A stretch of 12,009 bases of DNA, taken from NCBI GenBank assembly GCA_910588875.1, contig CAJURT010000069.1, positions 1 to 12,009 of the forward strand. Direction: 5' to 3'. Both the position numbers and the translations under genes were made by a program. This document shows, in pieces, positions 6,299-12,009 of the stretch. The stretch is from an uncultured Lachnospiraceae bacterium (lineage in GTDB: Bacteria; Bacillota; Clostridia; Lachnospirales; Lachnospiraceae). Each line of letters starts with the position of its first letter. The stretch's first letter is position 1. The notes under the pieces were generated by a model. It was not told the DNA's origin. It did not search any database and saw nothing but the letters and a program-made list of their open reading frames with translations.

Positions 6299-7810
6299 AT
6301 GGAAAAGAAAAAGCAGATTCAGATGCCGCATACCTATATTATCATTTTTGGAGTGATATTGCTGGCGGCGCTTTTGACGGTGTTTGTGCCCCTGGGGAAA
6401 TATGAGACCCGGGAGATCACCTATATGATGAACGGGGAGGAGAAGACCCGGACGGTTTTGGATCCGGAGAGTTTTGAATATGTGCTGGATGAAAGCGGCA
6501 ACCGGGTCACAAAGATTGCGCCGCTGTTCGGAACAGAGGATTTCGGCGGGCAGGGAATTCTGAATTATGTGTTTGAGGGGCTGACTACCGGAGATAAAAA
6601 CGGCACGGCAGTGGGGATTATCGCTTTCATTCTGGTGGTGGGCGGCGCTTTTGGGGTGGTGCTGCGCACAGGTGCCGTGGAGAGCGGCATCATGCGTGTC
6701 ATTGACATGACCAACGGCAAGGAGATTCTGCTGATCCCCGTTCTGATTGCCCTGTTTTCCCTGGGCGGGGCAGTGTTCGGCATGGGGGAGGAGGCGATTC
6801 CCTTTGTGATGATTCTGGTGCCCATGTTTATTGCCATGGGATATGATGCCGTGGTAGGCATTATGTGCTCCTATGTGGCTACGCAGATCGGTTTCGGCTC
6901 CTCCTGGCAGAATCCTTTCGGCCTGGCAGTGGCACAGGGGGTGGCCGGGGTGCCTGTGATGTCAGGCGCCTGGTTCAGGATTCCCATGTGGATTTTCTTT
7001 ACTGCCCTGGCGGCGGTATTTACCATGCGCTATGCCATGAAGATCAAGAAAAACCCTCAGCTTTCCGTGGCCTATGAGTCGGATGAGGCGTACCGTGCGG
7101 AATTTGCGAGAAACGGCAGGGAACTGCCTCCTTTTACCCTGGGGCATAAACTGGTGCTTTTGACGATTGCCGCATGTATGGTGTGGACAATCTGGGGAGT
7201 TGTGGCAGAAGGGTACTATATTCCGGAGATTGCCTCCCAGTTCTTTGTGATGGGACTGGTGGCAGGGATAATCGGTGTGGCGTTCCATTTAAATGATATG
7301 AAGCTGAATGACATCCCAAAGGCATTTGACCGGGGAGCGGCTGACCTGCTGGGGGCTGCCATGTGTGTGGGTATGGCCCAGGGCATTATCATTATCCTGG
7401 GAGGCACCAGCGCCACGGACGGCACGGTATTGAATACCATCCTTCACGGAATCAGTGAGGGGATGAAGAATTTCCCGCCGGTGATCTCTGCATGGCTGAT
7501 GTACATTTTCCAGTCCGTATTCAATTTCTTTGTGGTATCCGGCTCCGGGCAGGCAGCCCTGACCATGCCGGTGATGGCGCCTTTGGCCGACCTGGTAGGG
7601 GTGGAACGGCAGGTGGCAGTGGTTGCTTACCAGCTGGGGGATGCTTTTACCAACTTTATCGTGCCTACCTCCGGCTGTCTTTTGGGCGCCCTGGCTGCTG
7701 CCAGGCTGGACTGGGGAAAATGGGCGAAATTCCAGGTTAAGTTCCAGGCAGTGCTGTTTGTGTGCGCATCCCTGGTGGTGGTGCTGGCGGTTATGGTGGG
7801 ACTTTCCTAA
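6299..7810 (+). CDS. yfcC: YfcC-family membrane transporter (C4-dicarboxylate anaerobic carrier-like)
   Basis: 503 residues, close to the ~506 of E. coli YfcC. A first membrane helix at ~11-31 (YIIIFGVILLAALLTVFV) is followed by a ~50-residue hydrophilic loop (residues ~35-85) and then about ten further hydrophobic segments. Family features include GMGEEAIPFVMILVP near residue 161, QIGFGSSWQNPFGLAVAQG, GGTSATDGTVLN and FNFFVVSGSGQAALTMP near residue 410, with DAFTNFIVPTSG close to the end. Members belong to the DcuC/YfcC (PF03606) carrier group; substrates are poorly defined, and amino acids, peptides or dicarboxylates have been suggested. Sitting directly after iadA makes a dipeptide or aspartate-like substrate plausible here, by inference. 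The ATG at 6299 is preferred over an upstream TTG at 6173 because it has a ribosome site and marks the start of homology. Confidence 0.9.
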   Translation: MEKKKQIQMPHTYIIIFGVILLAALLTVFVPLGKYETREITYMMNGEEKTRTVLDPESFEYVLDESGNRVTKIAPLFGTEDFGGQGILNYVFEGLTTGDKNGTAVGIIAFILVVGGAFGVVLRTGAVESGIMRVIDMTNGKEILLIPVLIALFSLGGAVFGMGEEAIPFVMILVPMFIAMGYDAVVGIMCSYVATQIGFGSSWQNPFGLAVAQGVAGVPVMSGAWFRIPMWIFFTALAAVFTMRYAMKIKKNPQLSVAYESDEAYRAEFARNGRELPPFTLGHKLVLLTIAACMVWTIWGVVAEGYYIPEIASQFFVMGLVAGIIGVAFHLNDMKLNDIPKAFDRGAADLLGAAMCVGMAQGIIIILGGTSATDGTVLNTILHGISEGMKNFPPVISAWLMYIFQSVFNFFVVSGSGQAALTMPVMAPLADLVGVERQVAVVAYQLGDAFTNFIVPTSGCLLGALAAARLDWGKWAKFQVKFQAVLFVCASLVVVLAVMVGLS

Positions 7811-7833
7811 GGAGTTGGTTTGAAAGATTTATC

Positions 7834-7862
7834 TTGAATTTTACCGGCAATTCCACTATAAT
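7834..7862 (+). promoter_or_regulatory. Near-consensus sigma-A promoter
   Basis: TTGAAT (7834-7839) and a perfect TATAAT (7857-7862) are 17 bp apart, with transcription expected to start near 7869. It lies 24 bp after the yfcC stop and points toward glgX, but a terminator at 7901-7941 stands between it and glgX. Confidence 0.85.
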
Positions 7863-7873
7863 AGGTACAGGAT

Positions 7874-7891
7874 TTGTCAGAACTGTGACAA
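7874..7891. promoter_or_regulatory. Palindrome TTGTCA-N6-TGACAA in the initially transcribed region
   Basis: Perfect 6-bp inverted arms around six bases lie at about +6 to +23 of the promoter at 7834-7862. This is where a repressor would block early elongation. It does not match CcpA cre or an FNR box well. No regulator gene is in the window to pair with it. It could also be a weak RNA hairpin. Confidence 0.45.
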
Positions 7892-7900
7892 CATAAAAAG

Positions 7901-7941
7901 AGGTATGCTGGCAGACTGAAAAGGTGTCGGCATACCTTTTT
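7901..7941 (+). terminator. Terminator between yfcC and glgX
   Basis: AGGTATGC (7901-7908) pairs with GCATACCT (7930-7937), and five T residues (7937-7941) follow. The loop is ~21 nt with a possible short inner GAC/GTC pairing. An A5 run precedes the stem, so it may work on both strands. It can end the iadA-yfcC transcript, or end a ~70-nt RNA from the promoter at 7834-7862. Confidence 0.85.
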
Positions 7942-7971
7942 CTGTTGATTCCCCACGGATAAAAACGGCAC

Positions 7972-10134
7972 ATGAAAAGGGAAGTGAGGTTTATAGAAAT
8001 GAAAAAAGAGGCAGGGAAAGAGAATCAAACGGAGGGAAGGAAGGAAGTGGTGAATGAGTTGACCCTTCCCCGGGCGATCCATCTGGTCCCGATGGACAGG
8101 ATTGCGGGATTTGATGTGCGCCCGGGCTTTTATGAGACAAACGGGGCGACAGCTATTCCCGGCGGAGTGAATTTTACAGTCTATTCGCATGGGGCTACAT
8201 CCATTGAGTTGCTTCTGTTCCACCGGACAGAGGAGGAACCTTTTGCCGTGCTGCCGTTCCCGCAGCATTACCGGATCGGCAATGTGTATTCCATGATTGT
8301 GTTTAAGCTGAATATTGAGGAATTTGAATATGCCTACCGGGTAGACGGTCCGTATGACCCGAAAAAGGGGCTTATTTTTGATAAGTCGAAATATCTTTTG
8401 GATCCCTATGCCAAAGCAGTGACAGGGCAGAGCCAGTGGGGGGATTCCTCACCGGGAGAGCAGCATTACAAGGCAAGGGTGGTAAAGGATGACTTTGACT
8501 GGGAGGATATGCAGCCTCCCTTGCTGCCGATGGAGGATCTGGTGATCTATGAGTTGCATGTGCGGGGATTTACCATGGATAAGTCCTCCGGCGTTTTCCA
8601 TCCCGGTACTTTTGCGGGGCTTTTGGAGAAGCTGCCCTATTTGAAGGAACTGGGGGTCAATGTGGTGGAACTGATGCCCATCTTTGAGTTTGATGAGATG
8701 CAGGATTACCGTGAGGTAGAGGGAGAGAAGCTTTACAATTACTGGGGATACAATACCGTCAGCTTTTTTGCGCCCAACACCAGCTACACCGCCAGCCGGG
8801 AATATAACCGGGAGGGGAACGAACTGAAGAACCTGATCCGGGAGTTTAACCAGAACGGGATCGAGGTTTATCTGGATGTGGTTTTCAACCACACGGCAGA
8901 AGGCAATGAGCAGGGGCCGTTCTTTTCCTTTAAGGGCTTTGACAACAATATATATTATCTGCTGACCCCGGAGGGCTATTATTATAATTTCAGCGGCTGC
9001 GGCAATACCTTAAACTGCAACCATCCCATCGTCCACCAGATGATTTTGAACTGTCTCCGGTACTGGGTCAGCACTTACCGGATCAACGGATTCCGCTTTG
9101 ATTTGGCATCCATCCTGGGGCGCAATGAGGACGGGACACCCATGGATAAGCCTCCCCTTTTGCAGTCACTGGCTTTTGACCCGATCCTGGGGGACGTGAA
9201 GCTGATTGCTGAGGCCTGGGATGCGGTGGGGCTTTATCAGGTGGGCTCCTTCCCCTCCTGGAACCGCTGGGCGGAGTGGAACGGCAGGTACCGGGATGAT
9301 ATGCGCCGCTATTTAAAGGGGGATGAGGGATTTGCCCAGGCGGCAGCCCTGCGGATCGTGGGTTCCCGGGATATCTATGAGGTGAGTACCCGGAAAAATG
9401 CCTCCGTGAATTTTATTACCTGCCATGACGGGTTTACCATGTATGATATTTTTTCCTATAATCAGAAACATAATGAGAAAAACGGATGGAATAACACGGA
9501 CGGGGCAAACGATAACAACAGCTGGAACTGTGGGGCAGAGGGAGAGACGAAGAATCCCGGGATCCTTAGTTTGAGGAGGAGGATGATCCGCAATGCTTTT
9601 GGGCTTTTAATGTGCAGCAGGGGGATTCCTATGTTCCTGGCGGGGGATGAGTTCTGCAATACGCAGTTTGGCAACAACAATGCTTATTGCCAGGATAATA
9701 TTACCTCCTGGCTGGACTGGAACCGGCTGGAGGAAAACCGAGGCATCTTTGAGTTTTTTAAATTTATGATCGCCTTCCGTAAAAAGCATAAAGTGCTGAG
9801 AACCAATGTCAGCGATGGCGCCTGCGGGTTCCCGGATGTCAGTTTCCATGGGGAGAAGCCATGGAGGGGGCAGTTTGCGGGGCATGAGCGGTATGTGGGC
9901 GTACTGTTTGCGGGGCAGGAGGAAAATGCTCCGGCTGATGTGGTATATGTGGCTTCCAACGCTTACTGGGAGAGTCTGGAGGTGCTGCTGCCCGAACTGC
10001 CGGAGGGGATGCACTGGGAATTGGCAGTGGATACCTGGGAGGATGGCCCGGCTGGTAAGCAGGCAGTGGGCAGGAAGTTCCGGATTGGGCCGAGAAGCGT
10101 GAAGGTGCTGACAGCGGTTGGCAAAGAAAGATAA
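7972..10134 (+). CDS. glgX: Glycogen debranching enzyme / isoamylase (GH13)
   Basis: A 720-residue GH13 isoamylase-type enzyme that hydrolyses alpha-1,6 branches of glycogen or limit dextrins. The N-terminal CBM48-like domain (GATAIPGGVNFTVYSHGATSIE, ~60-150) precedes the TIM barrel. The conserved regions are visible: DVVFNHTAEG with Asp302/His307, GFRFDLA with nucleophile Asp377 and Arg375, IAEAWD with acid/base Glu414, and TCHDGF with His485/Asp486. A C-terminal beta domain follows (AGQEENAPADVVYVASNAY). The start is uncertain: ATG 7972 has little ribosome site, ATG 7999 has GAGG upstream, and GTG 8050 has GGAGGGAAGGAAGG upstream. Homology begins after all three, near residue 43. The next gene starts 20 bp after the stop. 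The terminator at 7901-7941 means expression depends on read-through or an unseen promoter in 7942-7971. Confidence 0.93.
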   Translation: MKREVRFIEMKKEAGKENQTEGRKEVVNELTLPRAIHLVPMDRIAGFDVRPGFYETNGATAIPGGVNFTVYSHGATSIELLLFHRTEEEPFAVLPFPQHYRIGNVYSMIVFKLNIEEFEYAYRVDGPYDPKKGLIFDKSKYLLDPYAKAVTGQSQWGDSSPGEQHYKARVVKDDFDWEDMQPPLLPMEDLVIYELHVRGFTMDKSSGVFHPGTFAGLLEKLPYLKELGVNVVELMPIFEFDEMQDYREVEGEKLYNYWGYNTVSFFAPNTSYTASREYNREGNELKNLIREFNQNGIEVYLDVVFNHTAEGNEQGPFFSFKGFDNNIYYLLTPEGYYYNFSGCGNTLNCNHPIVHQMILNCLRYWVSTYRINGFRFDLASILGRNEDGTPMDKPPLLQSLAFDPILGDVKLIAEAWDAVGLYQVGSFPSWNRWAEWNGRYRDDMRRYLKGDEGFAQAAALRIVGSRDIYEVSTRKNASVNFITCHDGFTMYDIFSYNQKHNEKNGWNNTDGANDNNSWNCGAEGETKNPGILSLRRRMIRNAFGLLMCSRGIPMFLAGDEFCNTQFGNNNAYCQDNITSWLDWNRLEENRGIFEFFKFMIAFRKKHKVLRTNVSDGACGFPDVSFHGEKPWRGQFAGHERYVGVLFAGQEENAPADVVYVASNAYWESLEVLLPELPEGMHWELAVDTWEDGPAGKQAVGRKFRIGPRSVKVLTAVGKER

Positions 10135-10154
10135 CGAAACGGAGAGACAGAGGC

Positions 10155-10955
10155 ATGAGGACAAGGGCAGGACGGGGATTGACGGCAGCAGTGCTGGGGG
10201 CGGTGTTTTCGGTGATGCCGGTGCTGGGGATGGCCGCCATGGCAGAGGCAGCGCCGGTTATTATGATTGGAGAAGCGGCAGAAGGAGGGAACGGCATGCA
10301 GGACGGCAGGGCTTCCAATAGCCTGGGAATTGATGTGAAAAGGCTTCCTATTCCTGCGGAAACCAGGCAGCTTGTGGCGGTAGTCGGTACCGGGATGGAC
10401 AGTTCCCTGGTGAATGTGGCTTACTTAAAAACCGCGGAGGACGGTACCTGGGTGGAGCAGTTTTGCGTACAAGGATTTTGCGGTTATAACGGGATGGCAG
10501 AAGACAAGCGCGAAGGAGACCGCAGGACGCCGACAGGGAGTTATGGGTTTGCCTGTGCCTTTGGCATTTTGCCGGATCCGGGCAGCATCCTTCCTTACAA
10601 GCATTTGGATTCCGGTGATTTCTGGGTGGATGACAGCAACAGCCGTTATTATAACCAGATGGTAAACACCAGCCAGGTGGTTCCGGACTGGAATTCCGCA
10701 GAGGAACTGGCACGGATCGCACCGGCCTACCATTATGTGCTTGCCCTGGATTATAATATGGCGGAAAGGGTTCCCGGCAAAGGGTCAGCCATTTTCCTCC
10801 ACGGGATGGATACCAGGAAAACCTGGACGGAGGGCTGTATTGCGATTCCTGAGGAACAGGTGAAACAATTGGTGCAGGAACTGGAGCCTGCGGCACAGAT
10901 TGTGATCCTGCCGGCTCCCCAGGGAGCAGATGCCGGCAGAGAAGGGGCAGAGTAA
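10155..10955 (+). CDS. Secreted L,D-transpeptidase (YkuD-like) family protein
   Basis: 266 residues with an N-terminal signal peptide: Arg-rich start, hydrophobic GLTAAVLGAVFSVMPVLG, and likely cleavage after AMAEA near residue 33. The core has KREGDRRTPTGSYGF (~residues 117-131), typical of YkuD/ErfK domains. The catalytic block is IFLHGMDTRKTWTEGCIAIP, with His216 and Cys228. The usual S/T-H-G-C motif is altered to T-E-G-C, as in a divergent clostridial-type branch. These enzymes form 3-3 peptidoglycan crosslinks or attach proteins to the wall from outside the membrane; for this branch the exact reaction is inferred. It lies 20 bp after glgX with GGAGAGACAGAGG before the ATG, so the two genes are probably cotranscribed and end at the terminator at 10964-10998. 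Confidence 0.85.
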   Translation: MRTRAGRGLTAAVLGAVFSVMPVLGMAAMAEAAPVIMIGEAAEGGNGMQDGRASNSLGIDVKRLPIPAETRQLVAVVGTGMDSSLVNVAYLKTAEDGTWVEQFCVQGFCGYNGMAEDKREGDRRTPTGSYGFACAFGILPDPGSILPYKHLDSGDFWVDDSNSRYYNQMVNTSQVVPDWNSAEELARIAPAYHYVLALDYNMAERVPGKGSAIFLHGMDTRKTWTEGCIAIPEEQVKQLVQELEPAAQIVILPAPQGADAGREGAE

Positions 10956-10963
10956 AAGAGAGG

Positions 10964-10998
10964 CTGGCTGTCAGGAAGACCTGGCAGCCAGTTTTTTT
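10964..10998 (+). terminator. Terminator of the glgX/L,D-transpeptidase unit
   Basis: CTGGCTGTCAGG and CCTGGCAGCCAG form a 12-bp stem with one G-T pair and an AAGA loop, followed by seven T residues (10992-10998). The stem and T-run overlap the last codons of the convergent minus-strand gene (stop at 10971). On the minus strand the stem is followed only by CCTCTCTTTTA, a weaker stop signal. Confidence 0.93.
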
Positions 10999-11258
10999 GC
11001 AATAAAGCGGAGGGTTTCCAGCTTTTTTTTCTCAGCCGGCGACATGCCGGAGGTGAGGACAGAGGCTAAAAGTTCTGTCTCCGGGTCAGAAAAGCGGATT
11101 CCCTTCTGGGCGGCATCCACCTGCATGGACATAAAGGCAGGCAGGATCTGTTCCTTTGGCAGCTTGGAGATCTGGTCTGCAAAGGAAGTCAGGTAATCCA
11201 ATTTCTCCGGAGCCATTTGCTTTAAGCGGGGATCCTGTTTCCAGTTATCAGAGGGCAT
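10971..11258 (-). CDS. Small conserved-looking protein of unknown function (95 aa)
   Basis: Reads MPSDNWKQDPRLKQM and continues with a mostly alpha-helical, charged sequence (PEKLDYLTSFADQI, LPAFMSMQVDAAQKGI, ETELLASVLTSGMSPAEKKKLETL). There is no signal peptide or membrane segment. The start at 11258 is set by AAAGGAG (plus-strand CTCCTTT at 11266-11272) 7 bp upstream; the longer ATG at 11276 would bury that ribosome site inside the gene. I recall similar short proteins from Lachnospiraceae without an assigned function. It lies 48 bp after the 112-residue gene, so the two look like one operon. Its last nine codons overlap the terminator stem of the opposing gene. Confidence 0.75.
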   Translation of the reverse strand: MPSDNWKQDPRLKQMAPEKLDYLTSFADQISKLPKEQILPAFMSMQVDAAQKGIRFSDPETELLASVLTSGMSPAEKKKLETLRFIAKKLAARSS

Positions 11259-11306
11259 ACGGCAACTCCTTTCCATGTTGTGTGCAATTCAGACAAAACG
11301 CTGTAC

Positions 11307-11645
11307 TTAGGTAGTCTGCATGGTCTGCATCATGATCTGAAGGTTTTCGATGGTTTCAATCAGTTCCCGTTCCCTGGGGTTAGCATAAGGCTTCATGGCC
11401 TGGAGCATTTCGACCGGGGATGTTTTGCGTTCCCCGGCAGAGCCAATCCCCATGGCAGATACCTCTCCGCCGGAAAAAAGGCTCATGGTACGGTTTAACT
11501 CCTGCATTTTGATTACCATGGACAGAAACCGTTGCATAGGCTGCTGCATATAAGGAATGGCCGCTTTTATCATCTGCAGGTGAGGATCTGCCAGCAGGTA
11601 GTCAAAATCGGTGAGACGGACATCCGTTCCCGCGTCATTGTTCAT
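11307..11645 (-). CDS. Small Met/Gln-rich helical protein of unknown function (112 aa)
   Basis: Starts MNNDAGTDVRLTDFDYLL at ATG 11645, with AAAGGAG six bases upstream. A much longer open frame continues upstream to 11900 but lacks a ribosome site and is unlike coding sequence there. The protein is helical and unusually rich in Met and Gln (MQQPMQRFLSMVIKMQELNRTM; ending LQIMMQTMQTT). A central PVEMLQAMKPYANPRERELIETIENL segment resembles short regulators or spore-associated proteins seen in Clostridia, but I cannot name a family. It is the first gene of a two-gene minus-strand operon, driven from the divergent promoter region at 11672-11714. Confidence 0.75.
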   Translation of the reverse strand: MNNDAGTDVRLTDFDYLLADPHLQMIKAAIPYMQQPMQRFLSMVIKMQELNRTMSLFSGGEVSAMGIGSAGERKTSPVEMLQAMKPYANPRERELIETIENLQIMMQTMQTT

Positions 11646-11671
11646 GAACGGCTCCTTTGCTTTTTTGAAAC

Positions 11672-11714
11672 AATATATGCGCCATTCAAGGAAAACATAC
11701 CAGCTGCATATATT
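11672..11714. promoter_or_regulatory. Symmetric divergent promoter region with 9-bp inverted repeat
   Basis: AATATATGC (11672-11680) and GCATATATT (11706-11714) are perfect inverted arms 25 bp apart. Read outward, each arm supplies a TATATT -10-like hexamer: one for the minus-strand operon (start 11645), the other for the plus-strand 55-aa gene (start 11740). -35 matches are poor (TTCAAG, 18 bp upstream, on plus). The plus-strand CATATATTA fits the CATAnnnTA -10 of sigma-K, but no matching -35 was found. Alternatively the arms are the half-sites of a shared regulator. Confidence 0.5.
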
Positions 11715-11739
11715 AGTTTTATCAGGAGGTTGATAGATT

Positions 11740-11907
11740 ATGGCGACAAGGTTAATTATAGATGGCAATGCCGTATACGAGATTGATGAGGACTGTAAGG
11801 AGTACCAACAGAGAAGAAATGGAGGCGGGAACCGGTGCGGGCGCCCCAGGTGCAGTGAAACCGGGGAGGAGCAAGGGCAGGCACACATAAAGGGAAACAC
11901 AAAATAG
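11740..11907 (+). CDS. Small protein with DGNAVYEIDEDC motif (55 aa), unknown function
   Basis: ATG 11740 is preceded by a perfect AGGAGG at 11724-11729. The sequence starts MATRLIIDGNAVYEIDEDC. After a charged stretch, a Gly/Arg/Cys segment (RRNGGGNRCGRPRCSETG) follows, ending IKGNTK at TAG 11905-11907. The three Cys residues (19, 33, 38), with a CGRPRC pair, could bind metal, but spacing fits no family I know. The strong ribosome site and the divergent promoter argue for a real gene. It converges on the minus-strand Cys/Gly-rich gene across the hairpin at 11917-11936. Confidence 0.65.
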   Translation: MATRLIIDGNAVYEIDEDCKEYQQRRNGGGNRCGRPRCSETGEEQGQAHIKGNTK

Positions 11908-11916
11908 AAAAAGAAT

Positions 11917-11936
11917 GCCCCCTCAGATGAGGGGGC
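11917..11936 (-). terminator. Terminator of the minus-strand Cys/Gly-rich gene
   Basis: A perfect 8-bp GCCCCCTC/GAGGGGGC stem has an AGAT loop. Read on the minus strand it is followed by ATTCTTTTTCTATTTT, a T-rich tail. On the plus strand no T-run follows, so it is directional, though the hairpin may also slow the opposing transcript. Confidence 0.85.
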
Positions 11937-11950
11937 GTGGATGTGGAGTA

Positions 11951-12007
11951 TCAGCAGAAGAAGCCGCCGCCACCGCAGCAGCAGAGAAGAAGGATGATCC
12001 AGATCCA
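11951..12007 (-). CDS. C-terminus of a small hydrophobic Cys/Gly-rich protein (partial)
   Basis: The visible 18 codons read WIWIILLLCCCGGGGFFC and then TGA at 11953-11951; the gene continues past the window edge. A membrane-like hydrophobic run followed by a CCC-GGGG-FFC tail is a pattern I associate with tiny Gly/Cys-rich membrane or spore-associated proteins of Clostridia. The terminator 14 bp after the stop supports it being a real gene. Confidence 0.55.
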   Translation of the reverse strand, partial: WIWIILLLCCCGGGGFFC

Positions 12008-12009
12008 GT

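Noticed and set aside
11646..11900. Upstream extension of the 112-aa minus-strand gene to 197 residues
   Set aside because: It runs through the divergent promoter and the 55-aa gene and has no ribosome site. AAAGGAG marks the start at 11645.

Overview
The window looks like chromosome from a spore-forming, Gram-positive anaerobe of the class Clostridia, most likely a Lachnospiraceae-type gut bacterium. This is inferred, not proven. The reasons are strong AGGAGG-type ribosome sites, a collagen-like protein with a BclA-type C-terminal domain, a group II intron behind a terminator, an Mbeg1-like (DUF2974) hydrolase, a Gram-positive-style iadA/yfcC pair, and small conserved-looking proteins of a clostridial kind. 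GC is moderate overall and very high inside the collagen gene.

Left part (1-3480): a collagen-like surface protein gene has no convincing start codon and contains a perfect 176-bp direct repeat with a 171-bp period. It ends in a strong terminator. Ten bases after the T-run, a group II intron (1352-3250, class C-like) is inserted. Its reverse transcriptase/maturase is frameshifted at an A6 run. Rejoining the exons in silico rebuilds a 16-bp hairpin, so the intron sits inside a former palindrome. The 3' flank (3275-3421) is a cluster of GC-rich hairpins ending in a plus-strand terminator.

Middle (3480-7942): a DUF2974/Mbeg1-like alpha/beta hydrolase is followed by iadA (isoaspartyl dipeptidase) and a YfcC-family membrane carrier. 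iadA and yfcC probably form an operon for uptake and hydrolysis of isoaspartyl or other small peptides. A 113-nt stretch with no T at all separates them. After yfcC come a near-consensus sigma-A promoter, a small palindrome and a terminator, all within 110 bp. This is the layout of a short (~70 nt) RNA or of an attenuated leader for the next gene.

Right part (7972-12009): glgX (glycogen debranching) and a secreted L,D-transpeptidase-like protein form a two-gene unit ending in a terminator. That terminator overlaps the 3' end of a convergent minus-strand operon of two small unknown proteins (95 and 112 aa). A divergent 55-aa gene reads rightwards from a shared, symmetric promoter region carrying a 9-bp inverted repeat. 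The window ends in the C-terminus of a minus-strand Cys/Gly-rich hydrophobic miniprotein with its own terminator.

No complete, clearly new multi-gene system is visible. The items most worth following are the split palindrome around the intron, the promoter/palindrome/terminator cassette at 7834-7941, and the symmetric divergent promoter at 11672-11714.
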